Shown piece after piece: positions 18,442-27,419 of a DNA stretch of 64,000 nt; position 1 is the stretch's first letter; each line of letters opens with the position of its first letter. Origin of the DNA: SIG299 sp051880375 (GTDB lineage Bacteria > Bacillota > Clostridia > Lachnospirales > Lachnospiraceae); contig JBJENV010000065.1 of NCBI GenBank assembly GCA_051880375.1, forward strand, positions 62,001 through 126,000, read 5' to 3'. Position numbers and translations under genes: made by a program. Under the pieces are notes generated by a model, which was given only the letters and a program-made list of their open reading frames with translations, did not search any database and was not told the DNA's origin.

Positions 18442-19905
18442 TCAGTTGTTTACCTTTCTGATGGCCTCTCTCATACCAAGTGTACGGATGTCGTCCAGAT
18501 ATCCTGCCACCTTTTCCGTAAGTCCTGCATACTGTGTCAGATCCCTGCCAAAGAATGCGGTGTTGCTAAGATAAGCCTTTGTAAATGTCAGGCTGTCCTT
18601 CCCGGAGTTTTCTGCAAAGAATTCCAGTGCTGCTGCGTCATCCAGAATCTTATATTCTTCTCCGTTTCTGTGACCGATTAAAGCACTCTCTCTGATTTCG
18701 GTACCGGTGTAGAAGCTCATCAGTGCAGCAAGCGAAAAAGCAAGATGCGACGGAATTTCACCGGTCTTTTCCATATAGCCGGTCAGAGACGGCATACAAC
18801 GGGACTTCCACTTGGAGGTAGAGTTCAAGGAAATCGACAGCAATGCATGCTTGATGAACGGATTTTCAAAACGCTCAATGACAGCATTTGCAAAAGCAAC
18901 CAGTTCTTCCTTCGGAAGTGTCAGGGTCGGAATAATTTCATCAAATACGGTTGTCATCATAAACTTACGGACATCCTCATCCTCCATTGACTCTCTGACA
19001 AAATCATTGCCTGCCAGATAGGAAGCAAGTACAAATGAGGTATGTGCACCGTTTAAGATACGCACCTTTCTCTCTCTGTACGGCTTCTGGTTATCGGTAT
19101 AAATAACAGGAAGACCTGCTTCCGGAAGCGGAAGTTCCTTTGAAATGTCCTTGTCGCTCTCAATGACCCAAAGGCCGAATACTTCTGCAGTATCTAAGAG
19201 GTTATCCTGATAGCCGAGCTTTTCCCAAATCTGCGGAGCCTCTTCTCTCGGATAGCCGGTAACAATACGGTCAACGAGCGTGCTGCAGAAAATGCAGGCA
19301 TTTTCAATCCAGGAAACAAAACCCTCGCCGAGCTTCCAGAGTTCTGCAAACTGCAGAATGCACTTCTTTAAGCTGCCACCGTTGTTTTCAATCAGTTCAC
19401 AAGGAATCAGAACAAGTCCCTTGTCCTCTGCCCCGTTAAAATGCGTATAACGCTCAAATAAGAGCTTGGTCAGCTTGCCCGGATAGGTCTTCGGAGGAAG
19501 TGCCTCAAAGCTGTCCGTCTCATCATATACGATACCTGCCTCAGTCGTGTTGGACACAACGAAACGAAGTGTTTCGCACTTTGCATAAGCCGCATACTTT
19601 TCGTACTCTTCTATACAATCAACAGAATCCGCGATGCTTGTAATAATTCTTGTCTCTACCTTTTCTCTGCCGTCCTCTTTACCTCTGAGTACTACGGTAT
19701 ACTGGTTTTCCTGCTCATGGAACATGGAAAGGTTGCCGTATGCGATCGGCTTTACAATAGCCACGCTGCCGTCAAAAACACCCTTTTCGTTTGCAACATC
19801 CACCATGTAATCAACAAAACCTCTGAGGAAATTACCTTCTCCGAACTGGAGAATCTTTACCGGCCGTTCCTTCGCCTTGGAAATCGACTTGTTTAATAAT
19901 TCCAT
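18442..19905 (-). CDS. uxaB: Tagaturonate reductase / altronate oxidoreductase (UxaB)
   Basis: 487 residues of the mannitol-dehydrogenase family. It starts MELLNKSISKAKERPVKILQFGEGNFLRGFVDYMVD, the UxaB-type nucleotide-binding N-terminus, and has RILNGAHTSFVLASYLAG around the active site. It reduces tagaturonate to altronate with NADH. AAAGGAGA precedes the ATG. It is the first gene of the leftward operon uxaB-uxaA-kdgK-kduI-GH28 and carries its own promoter and operator (19960-20009). Confidence 0.95.
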   Translation of the reverse strand: MELLNKSISKAKERPVKILQFGEGNFLRGFVDYMVDVANEKGVFDGSVAIVKPIAYGNLSMFHEQENQYTVVLRGKEDGREKVETRIITSIADSVDCIEEYEKYAAYAKCETLRFVVSNTTEAGIVYDETDSFEALPPKTYPGKLTKLLFERYTHFNGAEDKGLVLIPCELIENNGGSLKKCILQFAELWKLGEGFVSWIENACIFCSTLVDRIVTGYPREEAPQIWEKLGYQDNLLDTAEVFGLWVIESDKDISKELPLPEAGLPVIYTDNQKPYRERKVRILNGAHTSFVLASYLAGNDFVRESMEDEDVRKFMMTTVFDEIIPTLTLPKEELVAFANAVIERFENPFIKHALLSISLNSTSKWKSRCMPSLTGYMEKTGEIPSHLAFSLAALMSFYTGTEIRESALIGHRNGEEYKILDDAAALEFFAENSGKDSLTFTKAYLSNTAFFGRDLTQYAGLTEKVAGYLDDIRTLGMREAIRKVNN

Positions 19906-19959
19906 TTTTCGCGTCTCCTTTATCCTTCTTTTTACATTTTTGCTTCATAACAAATAATT

Positions 19960-19975
19960 ATGTAAGCATTTACAT
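19960..19975. promoter_or_regulatory. Operator-like palindrome at the uxaB transcription start
   Basis: ATGTAA, GCAT, TTACAT: 6-base arms. It overlaps the predicted start site of the uxaB promoter. Its core TGTAAGCATTTACA differs by one base from the core at kduD (37270-37293), which points to one LacI-type regulator acting on both. Confidence 0.7.
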
Positions 19976-19980
19976 TTTCT

Positions 19981-20009
19981 ATTTTACATTCCAAAGGGCG
20001 CCTTGTCAA
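19981..20009 (-). promoter_or_regulatory. Predicted promoter of the uxaB operon
   Basis: Minus strand TTGACA (20004-20009), 17-base spacer, TAAAAT (19981-19986), 75 bases before the uxaB start codon. Confidence 0.8.
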
Positions 20010-20080
20010 TGATATTTTCACTCTTTCTCCATACAAAATAATAATAATGAAAATTATATGATTTTCTTTTCGAAAAGTTC

Positions 20081-20109
20081 TTGTCAATAAAAGAGTTTCA
20101 TTGTATAAT
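20081..20109 (+). promoter_or_regulatory. Predicted promoter of the LacI-type regulator and uxaC
   Basis: TTGTCA (20081-20086), 17-base spacer, TATAAT (20104-20109), divergent from the uxaB promoter with only about 70 bases between the two -35 boxes. Confidence 0.8.
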
Positions 20110-20143
20110 CAAACTTAGGTTTATGAAAGTTATACAGGTAAAA

Positions 20144-20159
20144 TTGAAAGCGCTTTCAA
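20144..20159. promoter_or_regulatory. cre-like 16-base perfect palindrome before the LacI gene
   Basis: TTGAAAGCGCTTTCAA is a perfect palindrome, about 28-43 bases after the predicted transcription start and 29 bases before the ATG. It fits the CcpA cre consensus (TGNAANCGNTNNCA) and also LacI-family operators generally, so it suggests catabolite repression or autoregulation by road-block. Confidence 0.75.
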
Positions 20160-20188
20160 CTCTATGGTCGGCAGATAGGAGAATGATT

Positions 20189-21190
20189 ATGAACATTTAT
20201 GATGTATCACAAAAGGCCGGGGTATCCATTGCTACCGTTTCCCGTGTACTAAATGGGAATCCAAACGTCAGTGAGGCTACCAGGCAGAAGGTTCTGAACG
20301 TTATGAAGGACCTTGGCTATACCCCGAATGTATTTGCCAGAGGTCTTGGTTTAAACACCATGCATACCATCGGTATCATGTGTGCGGACTCCTCCGATCC
20401 TTTCCTTGCAAATGCAGTCTACTATCTGGAACAGAATCTGCGGAAAAACGGTTACGATTCCTTCCTTTGCTGTACCGGCTATGACCTTGTCAACAAGCAG
20501 AAATATCTGCAGCTTTTACTCAGCAAGCGTGTGGACGCCATTATTTTTGTCGGTTCCAGCTTCTTAGAAAATGCAAAAAAAGATAACTCCTATATCACAA
20601 ATGCAGCCTCTCATATACCGATTATGTTGATTAACGGGTATCTGAGCCATCCGAACATCTATTGCACTCTTTGTGATGACTCACAGGCTGTCTGCGATGT
20701 CGTCAGCCGTCTGTTGGAGCAGGGGCGCAGAAATATTCTCTACCTGTACACCTCAAAATCCTACAGTGGTCTGCAAAAGCTGTCCGGCTACAAAACAGGT
20801 ATTACTTCTAACGGTCTTCCGATTCGTGAGGAGCTCATGCTTTGCTGTCCGAATGACATTGCTGCAACAAAGGCACTTCTGTTAGAACACTATGAAAACG
20901 GTCTGCGCTTTGACGCTGTGGTTGCTTCCGAAGACCAGCTTGCCGTTGCCGCAGTGAAATTTGCAAAACAGGAAAATATTTCGGTTCCGGATGAGCTTTC
21001 CATTGTCGGTTACAACAATTCCATTTTATCCTGCTGTACCGACCCTGAAATCTCTTCCATTGACAATCACGTGGAAACGCTCAGTATGACAACCATTGCC
21101 ACACTGATGCGCGTGCTTGAAGGAAATGATGTTCCGAATAAAACAACCATTTCCAACGACATTGTCATTCGTGAAACCACAAATTTTTGA
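20189..21190 (+). CDS. LacI-family regulator of galacturonate use
   Basis: 333 residues from MNIYDVSQKAGVSIATVSRV; AGGAGA lies 6 bases upstream, and the longer frame to 20081 would run through its own promoter. Residues 2-50 are the LacI helix-turn-helix plus hinge (ATVSRVLNGNPNVSEATRQKV), close to CcpA-type headpieces. The rest is a periplasmic-binding-like sensor (IGIMCADSSDPFLANAVYYLE, IVGYNNSILSCCTDPEISSI). It is divergent from uxaB and 57 bases before uxaC, so it probably controls both, with a uronate or KDG-type inducer by analogy with KdgR/UxuR regulators. Confidence 0.92.
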   Translation: MNIYDVSQKAGVSIATVSRVLNGNPNVSEATRQKVLNVMKDLGYTPNVFARGLGLNTMHTIGIMCADSSDPFLANAVYYLEQNLRKNGYDSFLCCTGYDLVNKQKYLQLLLSKRVDAIIFVGSSFLENAKKDNSYITNAASHIPIMLINGYLSHPNIYCTLCDDSQAVCDVVSRLLEQGRRNILYLYTSKSYSGLQKLSGYKTGITSNGLPIREELMLCCPNDIAATKALLLEHYENGLRFDAVVASEDQLAVAAVKFAKQENISVPDELSIVGYNNSILSCCTDPEISSIDNHVETLSMTTIATLMRVLEGNDVPNKTTISNDIVIRETTNF

Positions 21191-21247
21191 ATGTGCGGGC
21201 GTTTACGCCCTTATGTTAAATGAAATCAAATTTAGGAGGAATACCCT

Positions 21248-22648
21248 ATGAAACCTTTTATGGATGAAAATTTCTTATTATCCAACGAAACCGCAAAAAC
21301 CTTATACCATGACTATGCGAAGAAGATGCCGATTATTGATTATCACTGCCACATCAATCCGCAGGAAATCGCAGAGGACCGCAGCTTTCACAACATTACG
21401 CAGGTATGGCTTGGCGGTGACCATTACAAGTGGCGTCAGATGCGCTCCAACGGAATTGACGAACAGTTTATTACCGGCTCCGCTTCCGATTATGACAAAT
21501 TTAAGAAATGGGCAGAAACTCTCCAGAAGGCAATCGGCAATCCGCTCTATCACTGGAGCCATCTGGAGCTTCAGCGTTATTTTGATTATCATAAGCCGCT
21601 CTCTCCTGCTACGGCAGACGAGGTTTGGGAGGTTTGCAACAAGAAGCTTGCTGACCCTTCCATGAGTGTCCGTAATATCATTCGTCAGTCTAATGTAGAA
21701 ACGATCTGTACAACGGATGATCCGATTGATTCCCTCGAATGGCACAAGAAAATTGCCGAGGATACTACCTTTGATGTCAAGGTACTTCCTGCATGGCGTC
21801 CGGATAAAGCGATGAACCTGGAAAAGCCGGAATATCTTGATTATCTTGCTAAGCTGGAGTCTGTCAGCGGTGTAAAGATTACTTCCTTTGCTTCTCTTTG
21901 CGAAGCATTAAAGGTTCGTATGGAATTCTTCGCATCCATGGGCTGCCTGGTTTCCGACCATGCACTGGAATATGTCATGTACAAGCCTGCCACACCGGAA
22001 GAAATCGAAGCAATTTTCGCAAAGCGCCTTGCCGGAACCACTCCTTCCCCAATGGAGGAATTACAGTTTAAGACCGCATTCATGTGCTTCGTCGGCAGAG
22101 AATATCACCGTCTTGGCTGGGTAATGCAGCTTCACTACGGCACAAAGCGTGACAACAATGTATTCCGTTACAACCAGCTCGGACCGGATACCGGCTTTGA
22201 CTGTATCAACACCTACGGCTCGTCCGCAGAGATGGCAGCATTCTTAAACTCCTTGAATGCTACCGATGAGCTTCCGAAGACCATCATCTATTCCTTAAAT
22301 CCGACCGACAACGCAGCCATCGGTACCGTACTCGGCTGCTTCCAGGATTCCTCCTGTGTCGGAAAGATTCAGCAGGGCTCCGCATGGTGGTTCAATGACC
22401 ATAAGACCGGCATGACCGAGCAGATGACCTCTCTTGCCAACTTAAGCCTGCTTTCGAACTTCGTCGGAATGCTGACCGATTCGAGAAGCTTCCTTTCCTA
22501 CACAAGACATGAGTATTTCCGTCGTATCCTTTGTAACTTAATCGGCACATGGGTAGAAAACGGCGAATATCCGAACGACATCGAATTCCTCGGCAAGGTG
22601 GTACAGGATATTTCGTACTATAACACAAAGAATTACTTTGGATTCTAA
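21248..22648 (+). CDS. uxaC: Uronate isomerase (UxaC)
   Basis: 466 residues, full family length. The amidohydrolase-like metal motif IDYHCHINPQEIAED is near the N-terminus; WAETLQKAIGNPLYHWSHLEL and the C-terminal SFLSYTRHEYFRRILCNLIGTWVENGEYP are typical of UxaC. It interconverts D-galacturonate and D-tagaturonate (and glucuronate and fructuronate), the first step of the pathway completed by UxaB, UxaA and KdgK. AGGAGG precedes the ATG. A weak GGGCG/CGCCC stem lies in the gap after the regulator gene, so some attenuation is possible. Confidence 0.97.
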   Translation: MKPFMDENFLLSNETAKTLYHDYAKKMPIIDYHCHINPQEIAEDRSFHNITQVWLGGDHYKWRQMRSNGIDEQFITGSASDYDKFKKWAETLQKAIGNPLYHWSHLELQRYFDYHKPLSPATADEVWEVCNKKLADPSMSVRNIIRQSNVETICTTDDPIDSLEWHKKIAEDTTFDVKVLPAWRPDKAMNLEKPEYLDYLAKLESVSGVKITSFASLCEALKVRMEFFASMGCLVSDHALEYVMYKPATPEEIEAIFAKRLAGTTPSPMEELQFKTAFMCFVGREYHRLGWVMQLHYGTKRDNNVFRYNQLGPDTGFDCINTYGSSAEMAAFLNSLNATDELPKTIIYSLNPTDNAAIGTVLGCFQDSSCVGKIQQGSAWWFNDHKTGMTEQMTSLANLSLLSNFVGMLTDSRSFLSYTRHEYFRRILCNLIGTWVENGEYPNDIEFLGKVVQDISYYNTKNYFGF

Positions 22649-22679
22649 AAAGCTTTCCTTTAAAGTTTTCGCTTTGCAA

Positions 22680-22735
22680 GCAGGCTGTAAGGAATGTTGG
22701 TTTTGTAAACCGGCACTCGCTTACAGCCTGTTTTC
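22680..22735 (+). terminator. Terminator after uxaC
   Basis: GCAGGCTGTAAG pairs with CTTACAGCCTG, with a small GGTTT/AAACC hairpin inside the long loop, followed by TTTT. Confidence 0.65.
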
Positions 22736-22763
22736 ACATACGGAAGTATTTCAAAAAATGTTC

Positions 22764-22792
22764 TTGCTTTCCGCACCGAAATATACTACAAT
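22764..22792 (+). promoter_or_regulatory. Predicted promoter of pyrB-pyrI
   Basis: TTGCTT (22764-22769), 17-base spacer, TACAAT (22787-22792). Only 29 bases separate the -10 box from the start codon, leaving little room for a PyrR-type or reiterative leader. Confidence 0.6.
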
Positions 22793-22821
22793 ATCCCTAA
22801 TATGAATTCAGGGAGGTCACT

Positions 22822-23745
22822 ATGAAACATCTGATTAGTCCGCAGGATTTATCCGTATCGGAATTGCAAGACATTCTGGAGTTAGCGGAAGAAATTGCCG
22901 CCAATCCAAAACGATTTTCCGAATGCTGTCATGGCAAAAAATTAGCTACTTTATTTTATGAACCAAGTACTCGTACCCGACTCAGTTTCGAAGCTGCTAT
23001 GTTGAATCTGGGTGGTAGTGTCCTTGGTTTTTCTTCTGCCGATTCCTCATCCGCAGCAAAGGGAGAAAGTGTTGCAGATACGATTCGTGTTGTATCCGGT
23101 TATGCCGATATCTGTGCCATGCGTCACCCGAAGGAGGGTGCACCCTATGTTGCTTCCCTCCACTCTTCCATTCCTGTCATCAATGCCGGTGACGGCGGTC
23201 ACAACCATCCAACGCAGACCCTGACCGACCTTCTTACCATAAAGAGTTTAAAGGGACATCTTGACCATCTCACCATCGGTTGCTGCGGTGATCTAAAATT
23301 CGGCCGTACCGTTCATTCTCTGATTAACGCCATGTCCCGTTATGAGGGCATTAAATTCGTCTTCATCTCTCCGGAAGAACTTCGTATTCCGGCTTATCTG
23401 CGGGAAGAAACTCTGGATGCAAACGGAATTGAATACAAGGAAGTAAAAGTGCTTGAGAATGTTATGCCGGAACTTGATATTCTCTACATGACCCGTGTTC
23501 AGAAGGAACGCTTCTTCAATGAAGAAGACTATATCCGCTTAAAGGATTCCTTCATTCTGGACAATGCAAAAATGAAATATGCCAAGGACGATATGCTTGT
23601 TATGCATCCCCTCCCTCGTGTCAATGAAATTGCAACCGAAGTAGACGACGACCCTCGCGCAGTTTACTTTAAGCAGGCACAGTACGGCGTCTATGTCCGC
23701 ATGGCTCTGATGATGACGCTGCTTGGCATAAAAAAGCCGGAATAG
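22822..23745 (+). CDS. pyrB: Aspartate carbamoyltransferase, catalytic subunit
   Basis: 307 residues, normal length. Carbamoyl phosphate motif FYEPSTRTRLSFEAA, HPTQTLTDL, and MHPLPRVNEI near the end are all present. It joins carbamoyl phosphate and aspartate in pyrimidine synthesis. GGGAGGT precedes the ATG. A separate regulatory subunit follows after 9 bases, so the enzyme is of the E. coli-type dodecamer class, as known in some Clostridia. Confidence 0.98.
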   Translation: MKHLISPQDLSVSELQDILELAEEIAANPKRFSECCHGKKLATLFYEPSTRTRLSFEAAMLNLGGSVLGFSSADSSSAAKGESVADTIRVVSGYADICAMRHPKEGAPYVASLHSSIPVINAGDGGHNHPTQTLTDLLTIKSLKGHLDHLTIGCCGDLKFGRTVHSLINAMSRYEGIKFVFISPEELRIPAYLREETLDANGIEYKEVKVLENVMPELDILYMTRVQKERFFNEEDYIRLKDSFILDNAKMKYAKDDMLVMHPLPRVNEIATEVDDDPRAVYFKQAQYGVYVRMALMMTLLGIKKPE

Positions 23746-23754
23746 GAGGAATCT

Positions 23755-24183
23755 ATGTTAAATATCGGTGGATTAAACGAAGGAATCGTAATGGATCACA
23801 TTCATGCAGGCGGTGCTATGGAAATTTATAACTACCTGCAGTTAGAAAAGCTGGATTGCAGCGTTGCCATTATCAAAAACGCAAGGAGCAATAAAATGGG
23901 GCGCAAGGATATCATCAAAATTGACGGTCCGATTGACCTGGATTTTGATATGCTTGCTGTTCTTGACCCGAATATCACCATTGACGTGATCAAAAACGGC
24001 GTTATCATTGAAAAACGAAAGCTCAATCTGCCGGAGCACGTAACAAACATCATTAAATGTAAAAACCCGCGTTGCATCACCTCGGTCGAGCAGGAGCTTC
24101 CGCACCGCTTCAAACTAACCAACCGGGAAAAAGGTGTGTACCGCTGCGAGTACTGTGAACAGTCGTTCAGGCAGAACAAATAG
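23755..24183 (+). CDS. pyrI: Aspartate carbamoyltransferase, regulatory subunit
   Basis: 142 residues. The N-terminal nucleotide-binding part (GIVMDHIHAGGAMEIYNYL) is followed by a zinc domain with four cysteines in the pattern C-x4-C and C-x2-C (CKNPRCI ... YRCEYCEQSF), which holds the contact to PyrB. It allows CTP/ATP control. AGGAGG precedes the ATG, 9 bases after pyrB. Confidence 0.97.
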   Translation: MLNIGGLNEGIVMDHIHAGGAMEIYNYLQLEKLDCSVAIIKNARSNKMGRKDIIKIDGPIDLDFDMLAVLDPNITIDVIKNGVIIEKRKLNLPEHVTNIIKCKNPRCITSVEQELPHRFKLTNREKGVYRCEYCEQSFRQNK

Positions 24184-24196
24184 AAAATAAAATCCT

Positions 24197-24255
24197 AAAA
24201 AAAACGGCAGGAATACGGAACGCCTCAGAAGAAGCTTCGTGTCCTGCCGCTTTCA
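24197..24255. terminator. Bidirectional terminator between pyrI and the GGDEF gene
   Basis: CGGCAGGA pairs with TCCTGCCG; a run of eight A on the left serves as the T run for the minus strand, the right side is CTTTCAT. Confidence 0.75.
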
Positions 24256-24285
24256 TATTCTGCTGTTATCTTTACCTCTTTTATC

Positions 24286-26196
24286 TTACCTGTTTTCTGT
24301 TTCCTTTTTTCTGTTTTTCTGAAAATACATCAGTTTGTCGGCTTCCCGCAGAAAATAGTCCAATCCGTGTCCTTTTAGCGGTGCCGTAAAGATTCCTGTG
24401 CTAAAACAGATTTGATATGGCTTTTTCCCTGTCTGATTATATCTCTCTGTCTTTTCTTTTACGGAATCCACAATCTGCTTTGTGCGTTCTTCTAAATTCT
24501 TGCCTGCAAGCACGATTAAAAATTCATCTCCGCCGATTCTCGCCACCAGCTCATGCTTTGTGCTCTCTTTTAGAATACCCGCGAACGTCTTTAATGCTTC
24601 GTCGCCTTCTGCATGACCATACGTATCATTAATCTGCTTAAACCGGTCCATATCAATCGAAACCACCGCAAGCTCCATATCAACCGTTAATTCCATCAGT
24701 GATTTCATTTTTTCATAGAAGCCGTTACGGCTGTATAAACCGGTCAGAGAATCCTGAACATACATCTGCACCAGCTTTCGCTGTGACCGCTGCAGTTCCA
24801 GCAGAAAACGGAAGTACAGAATAAAACCTGCATATGCCGTATACCAAAAGGTATCCGCATCAAAACTGACTGTCATGTAACCCGCAGCATTCTCCTGCAT
24901 CGGAATGGCAACAACTAAAAGAAAATCACGTTCCTGCAGCACTGTCCTAAAATCCGGAATCAGGTCACGAAGTATAATGTCCGGCTTTGTCCTCATTTCA
25001 ATACCGCCATTTTCATATCCGAAATGAATCACCCGCATCGGTTCCTCTGCTGTTACCGTTTTTGAATGTTTCATCTCCTGCTCCAAAATCTCTCCGAACA
25101 AGACTTCTCTTTCAATAACCTCATTAGAGCAAAACCAGCAGTCATGAAAATTCAGCTGCTTCATATAATCCGTGACTGCCTTAATAGAGCCGCCTTTGTT
25201 CTCCTCGCTTCCCTGCTTTGCAATCATCTGTCCAAGCTGCATCTGATACTCCAACTGCTCCAGCATTTCGGTACGAAGTTCTATGATTCTATCGGAACCC
25301 TGCAGGGTCTCCATCCCTTTACAGCCACAGGAACCTCCAATCTGAAGCTGATAAGCGGATACCTGAAGCTCCTGCTCCTCTTCCGGAATTCCGTCCTCTA
25401 TCAATTGAAACAACGTCTGTACAAGCTCCGCATTATCATAAACACCCGTCAGCAAACGCGGTCTGTTATACTTTTCTGCCTCCAGACCATCAAAGCCGCT
25501 CACCGCAATATCCTCCGGCACACGATAACCGTGCTCCTTCAAAAAACTGCACACAGTTAGTGCCATCGTATCATTGGCGCAGATGATTGCCTCCGGCATC
25601 GGAAGACCGTCTGCCATCATCTTCTGTAAAGCCGCACGTGTCGGAACTTCCCAAAAATAACCGTAATATACTCTTCTTTCATCAAACGGAATCTGATTTT
25701 CTTCCAAAACCTGTTTAAAAACATTCAAGCGTTCCTCAGAAAAGCTGTTTCCCGGCAGACCTCCCATAAAATTAAATACCTTGTAGCCGTGATCTTCTAC
25801 CATGTGCTTTACAATTTTACGGAATGTCTCCTTATAATCAAAGGAAATATTTACACAGCCTTTCATGTGTCGGTCAACGGCAATCACAGGGACACCTGCT
25901 GCTCTGGCACGCTGTACCAGCCGGCTCTGTGCTTCATTCTCCTTAAAGGTTTCTGCCATCAGCACAATAGCATCATAACATTCCACACAGAGGAAGTCAA
26001 AAATCTTCTTCTCACCGATATCATTGATATCATTCGTATAAAAATTGGATAATGTAGAAAAAAATACAACCTTACACCGGTAGTGGGGACATTGTTCCGC
26101 TACCTTTTTAATCATTGCCTGCTGCTCCTCTTTAGAGAAACATGCTGAGACAAACGCAATCACCTTATAGTTTTCGCCCTCTGAATATTTTCCCAA
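24286..26196 (-). CDS. Diguanylate cyclase with a cytoplasmic LacI-type sugar-sensor domain
   Basis: 636 residues, starting at TTG (26194-26196) with AAGGAGA well placed upstream. Residues 1 to about 285 are a periplasmic-binding-like fold as in LacI regulators (FVSACFSKEEQQAMIKKVAE, AIICANDTMALTVCSFL, DIAVSGFDGLE) but with no DNA-binding headpiece and no signal peptide. A middle region of about 180 residues is unassigned. Residues about 470-632 are a GGDEF domain with intact RIGGDEF and DSLTGLYSRNGFYEKM, so c-di-GMP synthesis is likely. This architecture occurs in Clostridia; the ligand is unknown. The I-site RxxD is not obvious. Confidence 0.87.
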   Translation of the reverse strand: MGKYSEGENYKVIAFVSACFSKEEQQAMIKKVAEQCPHYRCKVVFFSTLSNFYTNDINDIGEKKIFDFLCVECYDAIVLMAETFKENEAQSRLVQRARAAGVPVIAVDRHMKGCVNISFDYKETFRKIVKHMVEDHGYKVFNFMGGLPGNSFSEERLNVFKQVLEENQIPFDERRVYYGYFWEVPTRAALQKMMADGLPMPEAIICANDTMALTVCSFLKEHGYRVPEDIAVSGFDGLEAEKYNRPRLLTGVYDNAELVQTLFQLIEDGIPEEEQELQVSAYQLQIGGSCGCKGMETLQGSDRIIELRTEMLEQLEYQMQLGQMIAKQGSEENKGGSIKAVTDYMKQLNFHDCWFCSNEVIEREVLFGEILEQEMKHSKTVTAEEPMRVIHFGYENGGIEMRTKPDIILRDLIPDFRTVLQERDFLLVVAIPMQENAAGYMTVSFDADTFWYTAYAGFILYFRFLLELQRSQRKLVQMYVQDSLTGLYSRNGFYEKMKSLMELTVDMELAVVSIDMDRFKQINDTYGHAEGDEALKTFAGILKESTKHELVARIGGDEFLIVLAGKNLEERTKQIVDSVKEKTERYNQTGKKPYQICFSTGIFTAPLKGHGLDYFLREADKLMYFQKNRKKETENR

Positions 26197-26291
26197 TATT
26201 GTTTCTCCTTCTGCTGTTTGTTATCTACCGTTATCAGGCAACTCTTTCTTCATCAAATACATTATACTCCAATGATTGAAAAGCCGCAACC

Positions 26292-27386
26292 TCACTTCTG
26301 CTTCTTTGATACATTTATCGTATAGTCAATGACAATACCGATAATTATAAAAACATAACCTAATACCATATTGGAAAGCAGCCTTCCCCAGGAATCCGAA
26401 CTGCTTAAATAGACAGGATACTCCTTGAGTGCACGAAACAGCGTAATACTTCCTGCCATATAGGAGTTTACATTTTGGTAATATCCCCAGCCTGCCGCCA
26501 GATAGGTTGCCGGCATCACCAAAATCAGACAGAATATCGTACTGATTATCACACCAAATTTTTCATCTTTGCCACAGAATATTTTATATCCGGTGCGTGC
26601 AAATACAGCCATAAGAACTCCTATCCACGCACTGACATAGCCGAGCATACCGACAGCTGTCCATAAAATGCTTCCCAGCAATGCTCCCAGCAATGCTCCC
26701 AGGATACCTCTGATTCGATGCGGTTTCTCCGGAGCAAGGAAGACTTCCTCCTGCCCGGATGGCTCTGCTTTCTCCTGCCTTTCATAAACAAAATATATAC
26801 CAAGAGCAAGGAAAATGACTCCCAAAATTAAGCAGGTTCCTCCCAGATTGAAAATTTCAAAGTTTCCGTTTGCTCTTCCGAGCTGTAGATAATATTCGCC
26901 GAAATAATCCTTAAAATTATCTGCGGTTATGTACTCTCCTCCGAGAAGCGTATTATACCCTTCTATTATAAATTTCTTCAGTTCGTCATCGAAGAGCTGG
27001 CTAAAGCCCTCCACAAGGATTTCCTCCGGTGCATTTTCATAGCTTTCACTATATAAGTAATCCATATAGGGCTGATATTTTTCCAGATAATCTGTATGCA
27101 TGCAGATAACCGAACTATTAAAATTACTGTCAAATGTAAGAAAGAACTGCATATTTTCCATGTCCTCATAATACGCCACAGAGTCCGACATATATTGCAT
27201 CCAGGTATAAACATTCTGCTCGTCTTCTGTCGCATAATACACATCAATCGCAGTCTCTTTTTTTCCATCTTCTTGCGTCACTCCAAAAACCATCACAGAG
27301 ATTCCGAGAACAATGAGCACTATCGCTAAAATTATCAGTATCCATCCACATACTTTCTTTGTATTCTTCTTTTTCGTTTCTTCCAT
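26292..27386 (-). CDS. Membrane protein of unknown function
   Basis: 364 residues; I do not recognise the family. One helix near the N-terminus (WILIILAIVLIVLGISVMVFGV) precedes an extracytoplasmic domain of about 150 residues rich in Tyr, Glu and Asp. Four or five helices follow, including a glycine-rich one (GALLGALLGSILWTAVGMLG) whose coding DNA contains a short direct repeat. AGGAGG precedes the ATG. It lies 33 bases after the D,D-carboxypeptidase gene on the same strand, so cotranscription is likely. Confidence 0.7.
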   Translation of the reverse strand: MEETKKKNTKKVCGWILIILAIVLIVLGISVMVFGVTQEDGKKETAIDVYYATEDEQNVYTWMQYMSDSVAYYEDMENMQFFLTFDSNFNSSVICMHTDYLEKYQPYMDYLYSESYENAPEEILVEGFSQLFDDELKKFIIEGYNTLLGGEYITADNFKDYFGEYYLQLGRANGNFEIFNLGGTCLILGVIFLALGIYFVYERQEKAEPSGQEEVFLAPEKPHRIRGILGALLGALLGSILWTAVGMLGYVSAWIGVLMAVFARTGYKIFCGKDEKFGVIISTIFCLILVMPATYLAAGWGYYQNVNSYMAGSITLFRALKEYPVYLSSSDSWGRLLSNMVLGYVFIIIGIVIDYTINVSKKQK

Positions 27387-27419
27387 AACATCCTCCTGTA
27401 GTTCTATAGATATATCGTT

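Noticed and set aside
21197..21210. GGGCG/CGCCC hairpin after the LacI gene as a terminator
   Set aside because: Only five base pairs and no T run; uxaC follows closely and is probably cotranscribed.
26660..26702. Short direct repeat of an AATGCTCCCAGC-type unit
   Set aside because: It encodes the LGALLGALLG helix of the membrane protein and is explained by the coding sequence.
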